A DNA stretch of 64,000 nt from Ceratobasidium sp. AG-K (GCA_037039685.1 JAWNGF010000012.1:1426001-1490000); one strand, 5' to 3'. Counted from the first letter of the stretch, positions 11,901 through 23,303 are shown. Notes: a model not told the origin generated them from the sequence alone. Program-made: numbers and translations.

Positions 11901-14436
11901 TCCGACGGATCCTTGCTCCGAGCGCGAATGTCTCAGCATTATCTGCTCGACACCACATCGGCAGCATGGCGCCGTACGATCCGAGCGAAAACGCCCAGGG
12001 ATTCTCACCGTACGATCCGAAACAAAGCTGCCGGACTCAGTGGCACGATGTGCTTGTGGTTGATGCAGACAAGTTCTTCCCGAACGTCAAGGACGGTATC
12101 CAGGCTTATTTGGACCAATATGAGGAATTCAAGATTACTGTAATTGACGCCACATCCTCCCCGCTAGAAACCGTAGAATATCTGGGACCTATACTTCACA
12201 TGGCGCTAACGACGCTTGTCGCCGGGAACGACACCCTTTATTCTACAATGCAGTATAGTACGTGTGGCTTCTGATTACCACGCAAAGATTCCACCTAATC
12301 AATCCCGACTCGAAACAGTTGAGCAAGTAAAACTCGACAAGGCTCTGCAGGAGCAGTATGACGCACTTGAAGGTTGTTTATTCCTAGATAATCGTAGCGT
12401 GTTACTAATATCTCTTAGAGCAAGCGCGAAAAGCAGCGATCCAGCTCATTATCGACTTGGTGCTCACTTTGCTTAGTTTTATCCCATTCGGAGGACTAGT
12501 GACTGGAGCTGTTCGTGCGGCGAGAGCTTTCATGCCTATGTTTAGATCTGCTCGTGCCACTAGGTCCATCGCACGTGGTCTGGAGAAGGCGCTCGATGGC
12601 GCTCAGGATGCGAAGAACGTTCGGTCGGTAGATGATCTACTGAGCCCAACTGCCTTACAAGGCCGTGGACGTATTGGGCGCGCCCTCGACCGCATCCAAG
12701 ACTCAGCGCTCTCATGCGAAGAATCCGACTACTTTGGCAACCTTTTGGACCTTGCGAGCCTTGCTGAACCCTTTCTCCCTGCGGCTCCCCTCGCTCGTCG
12801 TGCTGAACGAAGTGATGCTGTAGCGACAATTGACGGTCCCCGGGCGAATTTTTCGGATCGGGCCATTCATTCGCTCGAACCACGTGCCGGTAACCCAAAA
12901 CTTGGTGCATGCATTTTCGATGTAAGGTCTCACTCTCCTTGAAGTGCGTGTGCTCATTTGTGCCTAAGACCCCAGCTTCTGGGCTCAAAACAAAGAGCGA
13001 TGCATATAAGCTTGAGTGTCACGCAAACTCGGACCTGTATCCCATGGAATGGCTGGATCCTAATGACGGCAATAAGCGCAAAACGCTCAAGTACACCGAT
13101 TGTCGACCTAAACCTCCGACCGGCTCGGCAGTGGGCGTGCATCCCGATTGGAAGGCCAACTCGGCCGCTCGTAAAGGGGCAACCAATATGCCTCTTAACC
13201 CCAAGTCATGTAAGAGTCGTACTGTACTAGCTTCGGTTCCAGTTGACTAACGTAGTGGTACAGGTCAGGTATGCACATTCCTGACGATCATGATTGGTAT
13301 GCCTAATAGCTCGCCTAGTGTGACCACATGCTTGAGGCCGACGAGGTACGTTAAGGGCGTATGTACACCTCTAATATACGCTGAATCTATTGGGTCATTG
13401 CGTTTAGATCGCTGCGGCATTCCGCTTTCAATTGAGGGCTTATGCGGCCAAGAATAAGCTCACTGAGACGCAGCGTAAAAAAGTAGCTAGAGTAAGAACC
13501 CCCTTTCCTTTCGACCTTTTCAGACTCCTAATTCAACATAAAATAGGACCTTTGTAGGCAGCCAGAATATTCCGAATTTATTTCCAAATTCGCCACCGCT
13601 CTCAACTCGGAGAGGAGTAAGTGCCGACATTACCATTTCAACGATTTGTCAATGCTAACCTCGACCAGACATGCGCCCGTTGTTCGATAGCCCAAGTAAG
13701 CATATCAATTCAAAGAGAGCCTCCTCCCAAGATATTGATGCCAAGTGCTACTGATAGACAGTTACAAGTCGTCGTTCATCCGTCCGGACGCCCTCAAGGA
13801 CGATGCTGACTGGGCGAAATGGGAAACAGCGTCGAGCGACGGTACAGACACTAGGTTGGGTTACCTCGAGATAATGGGTAGGAATGCTATTTAAACATTA
13901 GGCATTTCACTTGCTGATCGAACTCCGTATATAGATAGATATATGGATGATATCAAGGACGACCGCCTTGCCATGGCCAAGGAGTTGGACGGTATCATCC
14001 AGACGGACTTGAAGTTTGCGGATCCAACTGCGGCTCAAATTCTCAAAGATTGTAAGCAGCCACATTCTTGATTGACTTGAAACTGGGCTGACCCTTCTGC
14101 AGTGGATGTCGGAATGCGTAGGTTGCTCGTCCGATTCCTCACGTCTCCAGACTCACTTGTCTTTCCTTAGGTGACGTGGATCTCGGCAATGGAAACAAGG
14201 AGAAGATGGGCCTGATGGCACAGACCAATCGTTTGAATACCCGCCGTTATGCTCTCAAATTGGACAAGACTGCATTCAAGAAGCCTCCAACCACGCCCAA
14301 CGCCGCAGGTGCTCCAGCCGCTAGCCCGGTGAAGACCAACAACAAGCGCGGTGCCCCAGACGACTCTACTGGAGGAGGAGGCAAGAAAAAGTGCGAAGTC
14401 AAAGGGACCAGGACTGGACTGAGACCTCGCAAATAA
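5908..14436 (+). CDS. Giant secreted fusion: pectate-lyase-like beta-helix + GH18-like domain + C-terminal toxin-like module
   Basis: About 54 introns of roughly 50 bp separate exons that join in phase into one reading frame of about 1,900 residues. The ATG at 5908 starts a clear signal peptide ending LVHC-A. Next comes a right-handed beta-helix of the pectate_lyase_3 type (NDGQDDTAGLQ across a splice near 6240; GAGNNPNAGGTKI near 6500), running to about 9300. A GH18-like domain follows (GYYFAS near 9530, LKVYLAVGGWG near 9830-9900, YGLDGIDLEWANG at 10050-10088, MMGVPFYGRF near 10465). Cysteine-containing linker exons come next, then a hydrophobic segment (12430-12510), then a lysine-rich module with CDHMLEADE (13319-13345) and a basic tail ending at 14434-14436 (TAA). 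GH18 proteins with added C-terminal modules recall the K. lactis killer toxin alpha/beta family. Chitin docking, membrane passage and a cytotoxic tail are inference. One splice (10505-10595) is ambiguous. Confidence 0.65.
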
Positions 14437-15213
14437 CGACCTTGATCGGTAACATCCGGGTTAGCTAAACCGTGATTATCAATTCAATGCCCATCCATAG
14501 TTTTCTTTGTCATGTTGTTACGGTTTTTTTTTGGAATCTATGAACTCATAAATTGTTCTATTTCGCACTGCGGTGGATTCAACTACGCATACATCCAATC
14601 ATCAATTCCCGAAAAATATATGATCTTCGAAAGACCACCTTCCGGTGCCCTTCGTAGGGTCCGCGTAATTAAAGCATATAACCTAGTTTTGAAGGGAGAA
14701 GTAACAACTATAGCCCGCGTGTAGCTCAATCGTCTAATCGGCGAGGTATCATCATTTGGGTCGAGTGAACGCTCTACGACTATGCATCCGAAGCCTCCCA
14801 TGACGAAGCATTTCACTGCCACCACCAGAGCAAGTTTGAAGATGCCAGCGAGCGGGTGGATACAAGTCTCTCTAAGTATGTTCCGCGAAGGAGTATACCC
14901 ACCAAGGGAAGTGATTATTTAAGCGGTCAACATGCTCTGACACCAAGGAGGTACATGTTGTGCGGTACGGACGCCTGCCTCTTGCCTACGAAGTTGGTCT
15001 CGGAAGAAGGGAAGTGAGAGTCTCTCCGTTGAATGTGAAAACGGTCCTCCGTTCATGAATGAACACAAGTCCGATAAACCCGATTCACGCCACCGTGACG
15101 ATCTCATCGTGACTCACTCAGAATTCAAACCCACAAAGCATCGATAAATCGTAAGAACAAGTCGACAGGAACCGAACCATTCACTCCAAACCGACCATCT
15201 AACCCGCTCTACC
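14437..15213. other. Intergenic region between convergent toxin-like and ACR3 genes
   Basis: AT-rich 3' flanks of the two convergent genes. Only short ORFs without motifs. Nothing else seen. Confidence 0.5.
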
Positions 15214-17063
15214 TCAGGCTAGCGAGATCGCCCCCGGCCCGGATTCACGCTCCCAATCGAGCCTTCCACGTAACCACAAGGCGACGTAGGTCAAGCCAAG
15301 TAATACAGGTACTTCGACCAACGGTCCAATCCTGCGCCTATCTTAGAATCGTACCCGGTTGGAATAGAAATGACTCACGTAGCAGCCAACGCCTCTGGCG
15401 ACTCGGTCCCAAAACTCGCAATCGCAACCGCAATGGCAAGTTCAAAGTTGTTAGATCCCGCAGTCTTAGGAGGATAATTAGTATTCGTAGACAGGGTTTA
15501 GAAAGTACGTACAAAGGATTGAACAACTGCCTTTTCGTACCCTCCCAGGCTGGGTCCCGTACGACGCTTGCCGAGAAAGTAGAGTCCGAAAAAGGTGGCG
15601 CTCCAGACGATGATGAAATACTAATGAGGGTCAGCATCAATAAAAACGGAGGCGGTAAAGTAACGGCTTACCAGGATCAGAGGAACAAAGATCCGGAATA
15701 CAGAGCCGATGTTTTGAACGATTCGGTGTCCCTGGCAAGCACCCGAGTCAGTATCGAGGTAAAACCAATCAACGTGGGCTGGGCCATACCTGGAAAGCAA
15801 ACAAAACAACAATCGTGTACCTGGGAACGGTCAGGCGTCAAATCACGGAAATTTTATGCGTTTATAAACTTACAGTAACCCAAGCAAAGCAAACGGTCCA
15901 AAAAGCTTGAGGAACCTGTCAAATCCTGAGCGAGACAACAGTCGCTTCATCACATATCGAGTAACCACGCCCGCCGCCAGGGGAATTCCGAGGTACTAGG
16001 CACTTTTGTGTCAGCATCCGACTAATGGCAGACAGAATGGGTAACACGCACGATACCGACGCTCGCCGCAGTATGGCGATAATCGAGATCCAAAGCGGCA
16101 GTATGACCGCCTCCAAGCACGTTCAAAAACAAGAGCGCGTACGGCGAGAATAAAACCACCTATATTGGACATAAGCGCCTAACCAAACCAACGAATACAC
16201 TAGCCACACACCTGCAAAATCGAATTTACGCAAACCAAAATGGCACAGTACTCGGGGTCTCCGCATGCCAGTCCGTTCCAGATGAGCACCATGGCTACTC
16301 ATTCGTCAGATGCGTTGCTCCAGTCTTAACAAAACGTACCAATGCACCGAGCCACTCCGACCAATATCACGCCCTTTCTCTCACGCTCCAACGATGGCTC
16401 AGGTAAAGTCGCCCATGCGAGACCCAACATGATGAGTGGAGCAATGACCCAATTGAGCACGAGCGAAATTCCAATATGGAGCCAAATGTCTCGGCGAGTG
16501 AATATGGCGGGCAGGCGTTCGTACTGGACCTTGGTCAGGACTGGCCACATCATGATCAAGAGGCCAATGAGAATGGCTGGGCGAGGGTTCGATGTAAGCG
16601 ATCATTTTGGTGCTTATGGGGGGATACGTACGAACAGAGGTCCCCTGCCACGATGCACCGCTGAACGCGCGCTGGACGGCTTCTTCCTGCAAACTATGGT
16701 CAACGAGGGGTTTGGGAATGAGACGCCCGTCGAACCTTGTAGACGCCGATAAGCACACCTGCTATCATTGCGAGCAGGATAAAGATAGCGAGATAACGAT
16801 CGAGAAAAGAGAGAGACTTGAATATGGCTGTGACGTTGGTCAGTCAATTATCACGTAAAATCAATCTAAAACCTACCTGCTGCAGACACCGACGCATCCA
16901 CATCCTCTTGTTTGTCCACCTGCTCGACATCCGTATCCCTCAGTCCCTCGCAGAAATCACAGTCTCTACAACTCGGTCGGAACAGCGGTGGGTCCAATTC
17001 GACCATTTCCTTTGCGTCGACATTTTGGGTCGTCGAGGGCTCTGCGGTGCGGTTACACGACAT
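15214..17063 (-). CDS. ACR3: ACR3-type arsenite efflux transporter
   Basis: Twelve exons on the minus strand: 16877-17063, 16736-16827, 16632-16686, 16340-16576, 16212-16294, 16052-16159, 15874-15995, 15790-15820, 15672-15731, 15513-15620, 15379-15464, 15214-15331. They join in phase to 428 residues, the usual ACR3 size. The N-terminus is a cytosolic cysteine-containing tail, followed by about ten hydrophobic segments. Family landmarks are LIMMWPVLTKVQYE, the membrane cysteine in VARCIAMVLIWNGLACGD, and the glutamate in AGSNNFELAIAVA. In characterised members that Cys and Glu are needed for transport of arsenite out of the cell across the plasma membrane. The gene is divergent from the arsenic methyltransferase at 17625, sharing a 561-bp upstream region. 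Every splice is GT..AG and I see no defect. Confidence 0.93.
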
Positions 17064-17624
17064 GGTGGTCGAGCGAAAACCGAAGTGCCGAAATTGCCCT
17101 CGTTGGGCTTAGTCATGAGCAACGCGGGATTTGCGCCAGCCAATGGGGGAACGGCTGACCGAGTACCTCCCCAGTCACAAAAATGTTGTTCCGCACGTTC
17201 TTCATTATTGCTTCATGCGGATCAACCGTCATTGCGTGTTTAATTGGTCAGCTTATCCTCGACACCCGACAAGGACCTCACGACGATTAACCCCATAGTG
17301 TTGGGCGAGTTACGACGATGAGTGATGTTCTGCATGCCCGCCGAAGAACAGACGGGGACAAACTTGCCCATCACAGCGGCCACGACATCTTTTACTCAGC
17401 GATCTACGCTTTCTCGCTCTATCAGTCACACTATCAAGTTGCGTGCGCTCTCATTGGCCACACATGTTCAACAAGGCACCAGCAGCTTACTCACAGGCGC
17501 ACCCCGAGTTCCCAAATCCGAAACCCCGAGGACATGCCTCTAAACCCGCGAGGACTACATTTGGAGCGCGACATGCATATAAACTTACCTCATTTCCACC
17601 CCTCCTACCACCCTCAACTCCAGC
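17064..17624. promoter_or_regulatory. Shared divergent promoter of ACR3 and the arsenic methyltransferase
   Basis: The two start codons face away from each other, 561 bp apart. The interval has no convincing gene of its own; its ORFs are short and lack motifs. A shared region allows co-induction by arsenic, but I cannot identify a specific regulator site. Confidence 0.6.
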
Positions 17625-18635
17625 ATGCAAACCGCCGCAGAAATCAAATCCCTCGTCCACGACGCCTACTCCCAAACCGCGCGCTCGCTCTCGACCGCAA
17701 CCTCGACCGAGCTCGACCAGTTTCAGCGCATCTCGTCTGCGTTTGGGTACACCACCGACGACCTCCAACTCCTCGAAGGCGCGAACATGGGACTCGGGTG
17801 CGGGAACCCTGTCGCTACGGCTAACCTCCGCCCCGGGGACGTGGTTGTTGATCTTGGGTGCGGAGGCGGGATGGATGTTATTCTGGCGAGTAGCAAGGTC
17901 GGCGAGTCGGGCAAGGTGTACGGAATCGACATGAGCAAGGTCACTCATTTCCCTGCTGTGCTGCTTGAAACTGACGCCACGATAGGACATGCTAGCCGTA
18001 GCGACCAAAAACGTCCAATCCCGGAACCTAACCAACATCCAACTCATCCACTCGTCCATCGACACTCTTCCCCTGCCGTCAAACACCGCCAACTGCATCA
18101 TCTCTAATTGCGTGCTAAACCTCGTCCCGGGGGATGAGAAACTGGCGACGATCCGCGAGGCGTATCGCGTGCTCAAACCAGGTGGTCGATTCGCGATTAG
18201 TGATATTTTGGAGAAGAAGGCAATGCCCGAGGAGATTAGACTCGATGCTGTTTCGTATGTTGGGTGTGTGGGAGGAGCGATTGATCCGGACACGTACAGG
18301 GGGCTTTTGACCCAGGTTGGTTTTCAAGGTATGTGCGCTTTCAACTGCTGCGGACCTTATATTGATTGTGACTGGCAGACGTTGTAATCCTGGATACAAA
18401 CTCGGATCTATCTATTTATCTCTCGTCCGACCAGTCTACCGAGAAGTCGAGTTGCTCGAGCTGCTGCTCCTCGAGCCAAGAATCCAGGGCGGCTCGTGGA
18501 GGGCTGAACAAGTCACTCAAGTATGATATCAACGAGTATGTCTGTGAGTACTTTTCGTTATTCTAGGTGCCTAGGATTGAGTCAGTTGACACCCAAATAG
18601 CGTCGTGCCAGATATACGCTCTTAAACCCGAATAG
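17625..18635 (+). CDS. arsM: Arsenite S-adenosylmethyltransferase (ArsM/AS3MT family)
   Basis: Four exons (17625-17939, 17986-18328, 18379-18543, 18601-18635) give 285 residues. The SAM-binding motif is [13 protein letters not shown], preceded by the family-typical GLGCGNP. The conserved arsenic-binding cysteines are present in SNCVLNL and YVGCVGGA. Other signatures are [17 protein letters not shown] and the C-terminal CQIYALKP. The enzyme transfers methyl groups from SAM to As(III), giving methylated and volatile arsenicals; it acts in the cytosol. Near the C-terminus is a cysteine-rich stretch ([10 protein letters not shown]). The gene is divergent from ACR3 and convergent with the arsenate reductase, completing an arsenic cluster. 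Introns are 46, 50 and 57 bp. I see no defect. Confidence 0.93.
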
Positions 18636-18723
18636 GTGTTTATCATGTACAAACGTCTTATTGCCTGATCGGCGCCAATGTACTATGATATTTCATGACC
18701 AGAATACGATTGACCCAATTGCG

Positions 18724-19198
18724 CTACAAATTATCAACCAACTTGTCCCCCGCATACAAACTCCCAAACCTTTTTATCCCACCATCCAATACCCACGCCT
18801 TGGAACTCGTAATCCCAAGCTTCTGAAGATGTTCCGCGTACCACCCAGCGACCCTTGGTCCACGCCCCGTCTCGCTGCAACTATTACAATGAAACACGAC
18901 ATGTGGGATGTTACAGAGGAGAGTAGTGATCGTCGAAATAGTTGGGTAAAACGAGTGCGCGGGGAGGTTGATCGCCCCGTGAATCACCATGCCCTGAAAC
19001 CCAGATGAGATGGCCGACTCGGTAGTACGATAATGAAAGGCTTACCTCGAAATCGGTTCGGCGCACGTCGACGACAAGGTAATCTTGTCCGGCTACTTTG
19101 GTGAGCATGATTTCCGCCAGCGACTCGGGGCTCATTCGTGGTGTGTTGAACGAAGGGGTGGGATACGCCTCGTGCCATTGGGGAGTGGATTCGGCCAT
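18724..19198 (-). CDS. ACR2: Arsenate reductase, rhodanese/Cdc25 type (ACR2-like)
   Basis: Two exons (19046-19198 and 18724-18993) separated by a 52-bp intron encode 140 residues, the size of single-domain rhodanese/Cdc25-type arsenate reductases. The active-site loop reads HCNSCSETGRGPR, the HC-x5-R arrangement of the yeast Acr2/Cdc25 family with the catalytic cysteine in place. Upstream YLVVDVRRTDF and GAINLPAHSF are the usual rhodanese motifs. The protein would reduce arsenate to arsenite using glutathione/glutaredoxin, feeding the ACR3 pump and the methyltransferase next door. Its 3' end faces the methyltransferase gene across 88 bp. A general rhodanese is possible, but context and active site favour arsenate reductase. 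Confidence 0.88.
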
Positions 19199-19559
19199 GG
19201 TGACAAGTGTGGGTAGGCGTACAGGTGAAATAGAAGGTGTATCTATGTAGTCTCAAGTTTGCAGGAAGCTTGAGCATACACTTGGGGATTGTGGTTCGGG
19301 ATGAACGCGCAACTTGCCTGATCGACAGGGTCTTGTTATGTCAGCCTGCCCTCGTCCCGGACCTCTGGTCTGGACATTCAGAGATGCAAACTCAAGCAGC
19401 TTGGAACGGATGTCTTGAAGGCGAATCTCCTCCGCTATATGATAATTGATTCACTGATATTCGTATAATTCAGCCATTTGAAAACCTGCTTGGTTCAGTA
19501 CATAGAAGGGTATTCACTTGACGATTCCAGAGACCGAATGAGACAAACACAGTTGACAC
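19199..19559. other. Upstream region of ACR2
   Basis: 361 bp between the ACR2 start and the stop codon of the CsbD-like gene, both on the minus strand. It should contain the ACR2 promoter. No gene or clear motif seen. Confidence 0.5.
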
Positions 19560-20094
19560 CTACGCGGGTGCATTGGCCTCGGCCTGAGCCTTGCCCCTAT
19601 CGTGGTGCACATTTCCTGAACCAACTCGGGTTAGGTCGATTCTATAACACCGAGGGAGACACGTACCGGCAATTTGCTGCGCCTCATCCCCCACAATCGC
19701 GCCGACAATGGCGTCCTTGCGTCCGACTATACGATCAACGGTCCCCTCTGCGAATGCTTGAGCCTGTGCCGCGGTGATTTCGGCTTCACCTGTGTGGTTG
19801 ATGTTAGATAGTTAGCCTCAATTGACGGAATTGAAGGAATAGACCAACCTTCGGCATGCTCCTTTTTGCCGGATTCCGTCCATGCTGACCAACCAAACAG
19901 GCTACCGATCTACAATATTACGTCAATTGCATTCTGATGTTAAACACTATAATTGTTCGCGCACCACTTCGACAAAAGTACCTTTGATCGAGTGGAATTG
20001 GCCATTCCACTTGCTAAAATCATTTATTTAAGCATGCCCTTAACCACGAAGCGAGGAGCACTTACCTTGGCTGTTGGGTAGTGGCGTCAGACAT
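19560..20094 (-). CDS. CsbD-like stress-response protein
   Basis: Five exons (20066-20094, 19965-20013, 19849-19909, 19667-19789, 19560-19615) join in phase to 105 residues. The protein begins MSDATTQQ, continues WNGQFHSIKG and GWSAWTESGKKEHAEGEAE, then two alanine-rich stretches with GRKDAIVGAIVGDEAQQIAG. This is the pattern of the fungal CsbD-like family: small, hydrophilic, stress-induced proteins of unknown biochemical function. No membrane segment. The neighbours give no functional hint. The first exon encodes only nine residues plus two bases; I chose this start because it is the only ATG in frame and it matches the family N-terminus. Confidence 0.85.
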
Positions 20095-20356
20095 AATCAA
20101 AAACTACTGGAGGACTGTGGAGTGAACAAGGTCGTGTAAGTACCAACTCGCTCCGAGAGTCGCGCTCTTATCATCCGTGATGATGGGTGCGACGTCACAC
20201 TCGAGTTGAATCCCCGAGAACTCCCGCGATCCAGAAATGGCGTCACACAGGTCATCGTGAAATCAGGGGGCGACCAACCCCTAACTGCAAGTGCCGCAAT
20301 CACATGAATTCAATAAAGCGTGCAGTGCGATACATACTGTCCAGCAGATAAGCGAC

Positions 20357-22151
20357 TCAAAACTTCTTCCGAATCATACGAGACCCAAGTCCACCGCCCG
20401 CTGGTGTGCGAACGGCAGCAGAGCCAATCGCACCCGCTGCCCGCACCCGCCGTTCGAGTTCGGCCTCTCGATCCGAGTCGTCTGAGCTAGCCTGAGTCTG
20501 GGTCTGAGTATCTCCGAAAACATCAGAGGTATCGCGAGGCGGGGGCAAGGGCGTGCGAGCCGACCTGGGTTTTTCTGTGGTGCGAGGGGAAGCTCGGGCC
20601 GGTTTGGGACTTGTAAGACGGGGATTGGAGACTTGAGAGAGGGGAGGGGAAATGTCGTCTTCATCGATCGTCCGGCTGTACGATGTGTTGAGCACGCTTC
20701 TGTTCAAGTCTCGACTGGGGTCTGCCTCGACTGTGGTAGAACTGGAGTAGACTCGCGGAGCCCCAGATTTGGAAAAGGGTGTCGTGGTTGCCTCCCCATC
20801 GAACCGAACGTCAGATCGCCTGGGCGTGTCACCTCGCGGCATCTTCCGCGCTGCCCCTTCATCCTCATCGTCCGTGCTGCTATCACGCCCTTTGCCTTTG
20901 CGAGATGCCCCTGTCACCCCAGACTTGATAGGTATTAGCGCCTAGCATTGAAAAGGACCCAGTTGTAAACTTACTCGACCCAAGCCATCACTCGGCGTTC
21001 GAGTGAGGGGCCGTAGGCCGGGCCTCGAATCGCTTGAACCATAAATTGTGCTCGTGTCAAACATATCAACGGACATGACAGATGATTGTTTAGTATTCCC
21101 CAAAGAGAAATCTGATGATTGGCCAAATGTTAGTGACATCTGGACGTGCAATTAGAATGAACGAAACGAACCTGATGCCTTTGGGGCGCCATCTACTTGA
21201 GCGATGCAACTTAGCAACGTCCGGATACTTGGTTTTGAAAAGAATCCACGCAGATGATGGGTAGGCATGGCCTTGGCTGTGCCGGCTTTGCGCTCTGCAG
21301 CCTACACAGTGGGACCAGATTAGGAAGTCAATTTATGAGTAATGCAACCGTCCTACGGTTCGCAAGGTTTCTTCTGACGCATCATCGACCGACTGCCCCA
21401 GACTTGAGGTAACGGTCGCAAGTGTTACGAGTGGCATGAAAAGCTGGTTCGAGAGAATATTCCCGGCCATTTGTCGGATGGACATGACGTCCCAGCGCCA
21501 ATGAAAGTCCCTTATCGAGTCCGATACGTAAACACTCAAGTCCTATTAAAAATTTCAGCGCAATGTTAACAAATAGGATATAATGACCACGTACCGAGAC
21601 TTCTGACTCTCGTATGCCGACCTCTACAATTCCATCTGTCGCGCCCGCGTGAACCTCTCCGAGCACATTTACAACAGCACGCCTCCATTCGGCTTCTTCG
21701 TCAGCGTCATGATATGGCAAGGCAAACCCCCGCTTCGGTTTGGCGGAACCATGCGCAGAATGAGAGTGCCTTGCCCTATGAGACGTGTACTTGGAATCGA
21801 GAACTATGATGGAAGTAAAGTTAATAATATCAAGTTGCATAGGAACAAACGCGCACCTTCAGCCCAGACATCTACAGTATCGGTTATTATGAAGCAACAC
21901 AGGCTCCCCGCATCATCGAATAAATATTTCTGATGCGCATGGATCGTTACCAGAGCCCTTTTGTTGAAGTTGTTCGACTTACGAAGAAGTAACAAAGTTC
22001 CTCGGCACTTGCCCCTGGACCCGCCATCACCTTGATTGACCATGGGACAGCAGCTAATTTGTTTGCTAGAGCCTGGGTTCCCTCATGAGACAGGGTATTT
22101 GATGGATATGATTCAGTGGTATGCTGGGCTCACCTGGGTGAATTCGGGCAT
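20357..22151 (-). CDS. Non-homologous end-joining factor XLF/Nej1
   Basis: Eight exons (22134-22151, 21983-22072, 21857-21929, 21595-21803, 21357-21542, 21172-21301, 20975-21111, 20357-20941) give 475 residues. The N-terminal head domain shows AAVPWSIK, then CFIITDTVDVWAEVLDSK, then ADEEAEWRRAVVNVL and SIRDFHWRW, in the order found in XLF/Cernunnos and yeast Nej1. A helical stalk follows, then a long disordered Ser/Pro/Thr-rich tail ending SRMIRKKF. A basic C-terminus closing on Phe resembles the Ku-binding motif of XLF. The protein would act in the nucleus with XRCC4/Lif1 and DNA ligase IV in double-strand-break repair. The 18-bp first exon (MPEFTQ) is the only in-phase start I found. Confidence 0.75.
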
Positions 22152-22159
22152 AGTGACCG

Positions 22160-23303
22160 AAGTTGGAGTGTTGGCGGGAAAGGCTGGAAAGTAACTCGGA
22201 GACGAAGCAGCCAAGTTCAAGTATTGCTATAGGGTCTCGCATGGTCAGTTGAAAACGTTCGAGTGACAGAAGAAATTTCAACGGACCCAATGTTGACGTT
22301 GAGAAAAGGATCTGTATGACAACACAAATGGCTTAGTCCAGGGATAATTACTTCACCAAAGTGTAAGTTGACAAGAAATCTTTCAGAAGTAGGAATATCC
22401 TCAAGACTGAGTTGTGGATATTAAGTAACCTGGCACTGATAGATTACCGCAGCATTGTCCCAGAAAGTTTCAATATTAATTCGAGGTCGCCAGTGGTGGT
22501 CTGGACGATATCCCCATAGGGTTAGTAATCAAGTATTACGTGAGCATGGGCGACTTTGACTCCGGGGACCGGACCTATCCCACCTCCGGGGATTTTTGCC
22601 GCGTCGAGTCCACCGGCGGTTTTACTCATGGCGTCGCCTCCCACCCATTTCAAACAGACTGCTTGTTTCTGCAAATAAGACTTGAACTGCACTATCATGC
22701 ATTCCTTCTTGAATGGATTCATATCAGCATCGCTCTATGTAAGAGATTGCAGGTTCTGACTTCTCCGCACTTGCCTTGAACGTTAGTCCCACTTTGGATA
22801 TCCTATCTCAAGAGTTTACAATGGGAAAACATCAATGGAGAGACCGGCCTCCGTTTCTCTCGGACCCATGTGCATAGGATCATTTGCGATAGTGAATACA
22901 CACGCTTGGACTGGAGATCTACGACAAGAAAGGTGAAACTCGGGTGCACTCACCGGCAATTCTTTCAACGCTACATCGAATGAATATATTCACTTGAAGT
23001 GCAAAAATAAATACGAGGGATAGCCTAGGCAGTGTAGTCGCTGCTGCTTGGTCCTTGAGATCGGGTTGTTGAACACCAGGAAACCCTAATATCGAAGATT
23101 ATTGACTAACTCAACTACTCTCAGGACGTAATAGCAGCGTGTATGCGTCGCTTGATGCCTACCTCTTTATCTGCAGTCGTGGGCAGGTCGGCAAAAACGC
23201 AGTTGAGGATTGTGCTGTGGTAACTGTACAGATAAGAGTGGGTATTTTCCCGCTTGGTGATTGTCCCACCGCGCCAGTGCAGATTGGATGGTTCCAATGG
23301 CAC
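22160..23303 (-). CDS. Possible multi-exon gene, unrecognised
   Basis: Several minus-strand stretches look coding and are bounded by plausible splice sites. One around 23170-23303 starts MPLEPSNLHW. Others contain FTIANDPMHMGPRETEAG (about 22815-22900), SDADMNPFKKECM (about 22675-22725) and a leucine-rich stretch TMRDPIAILELGC (about 22205-22245). I could not join them into one continuous frame, and the last runs into the XLF first exon, so the gene end is unclear. I recognise no family. It could be a gene with more introns than I resolved, a decayed gene, or partly chance. Confidence 0.25.
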
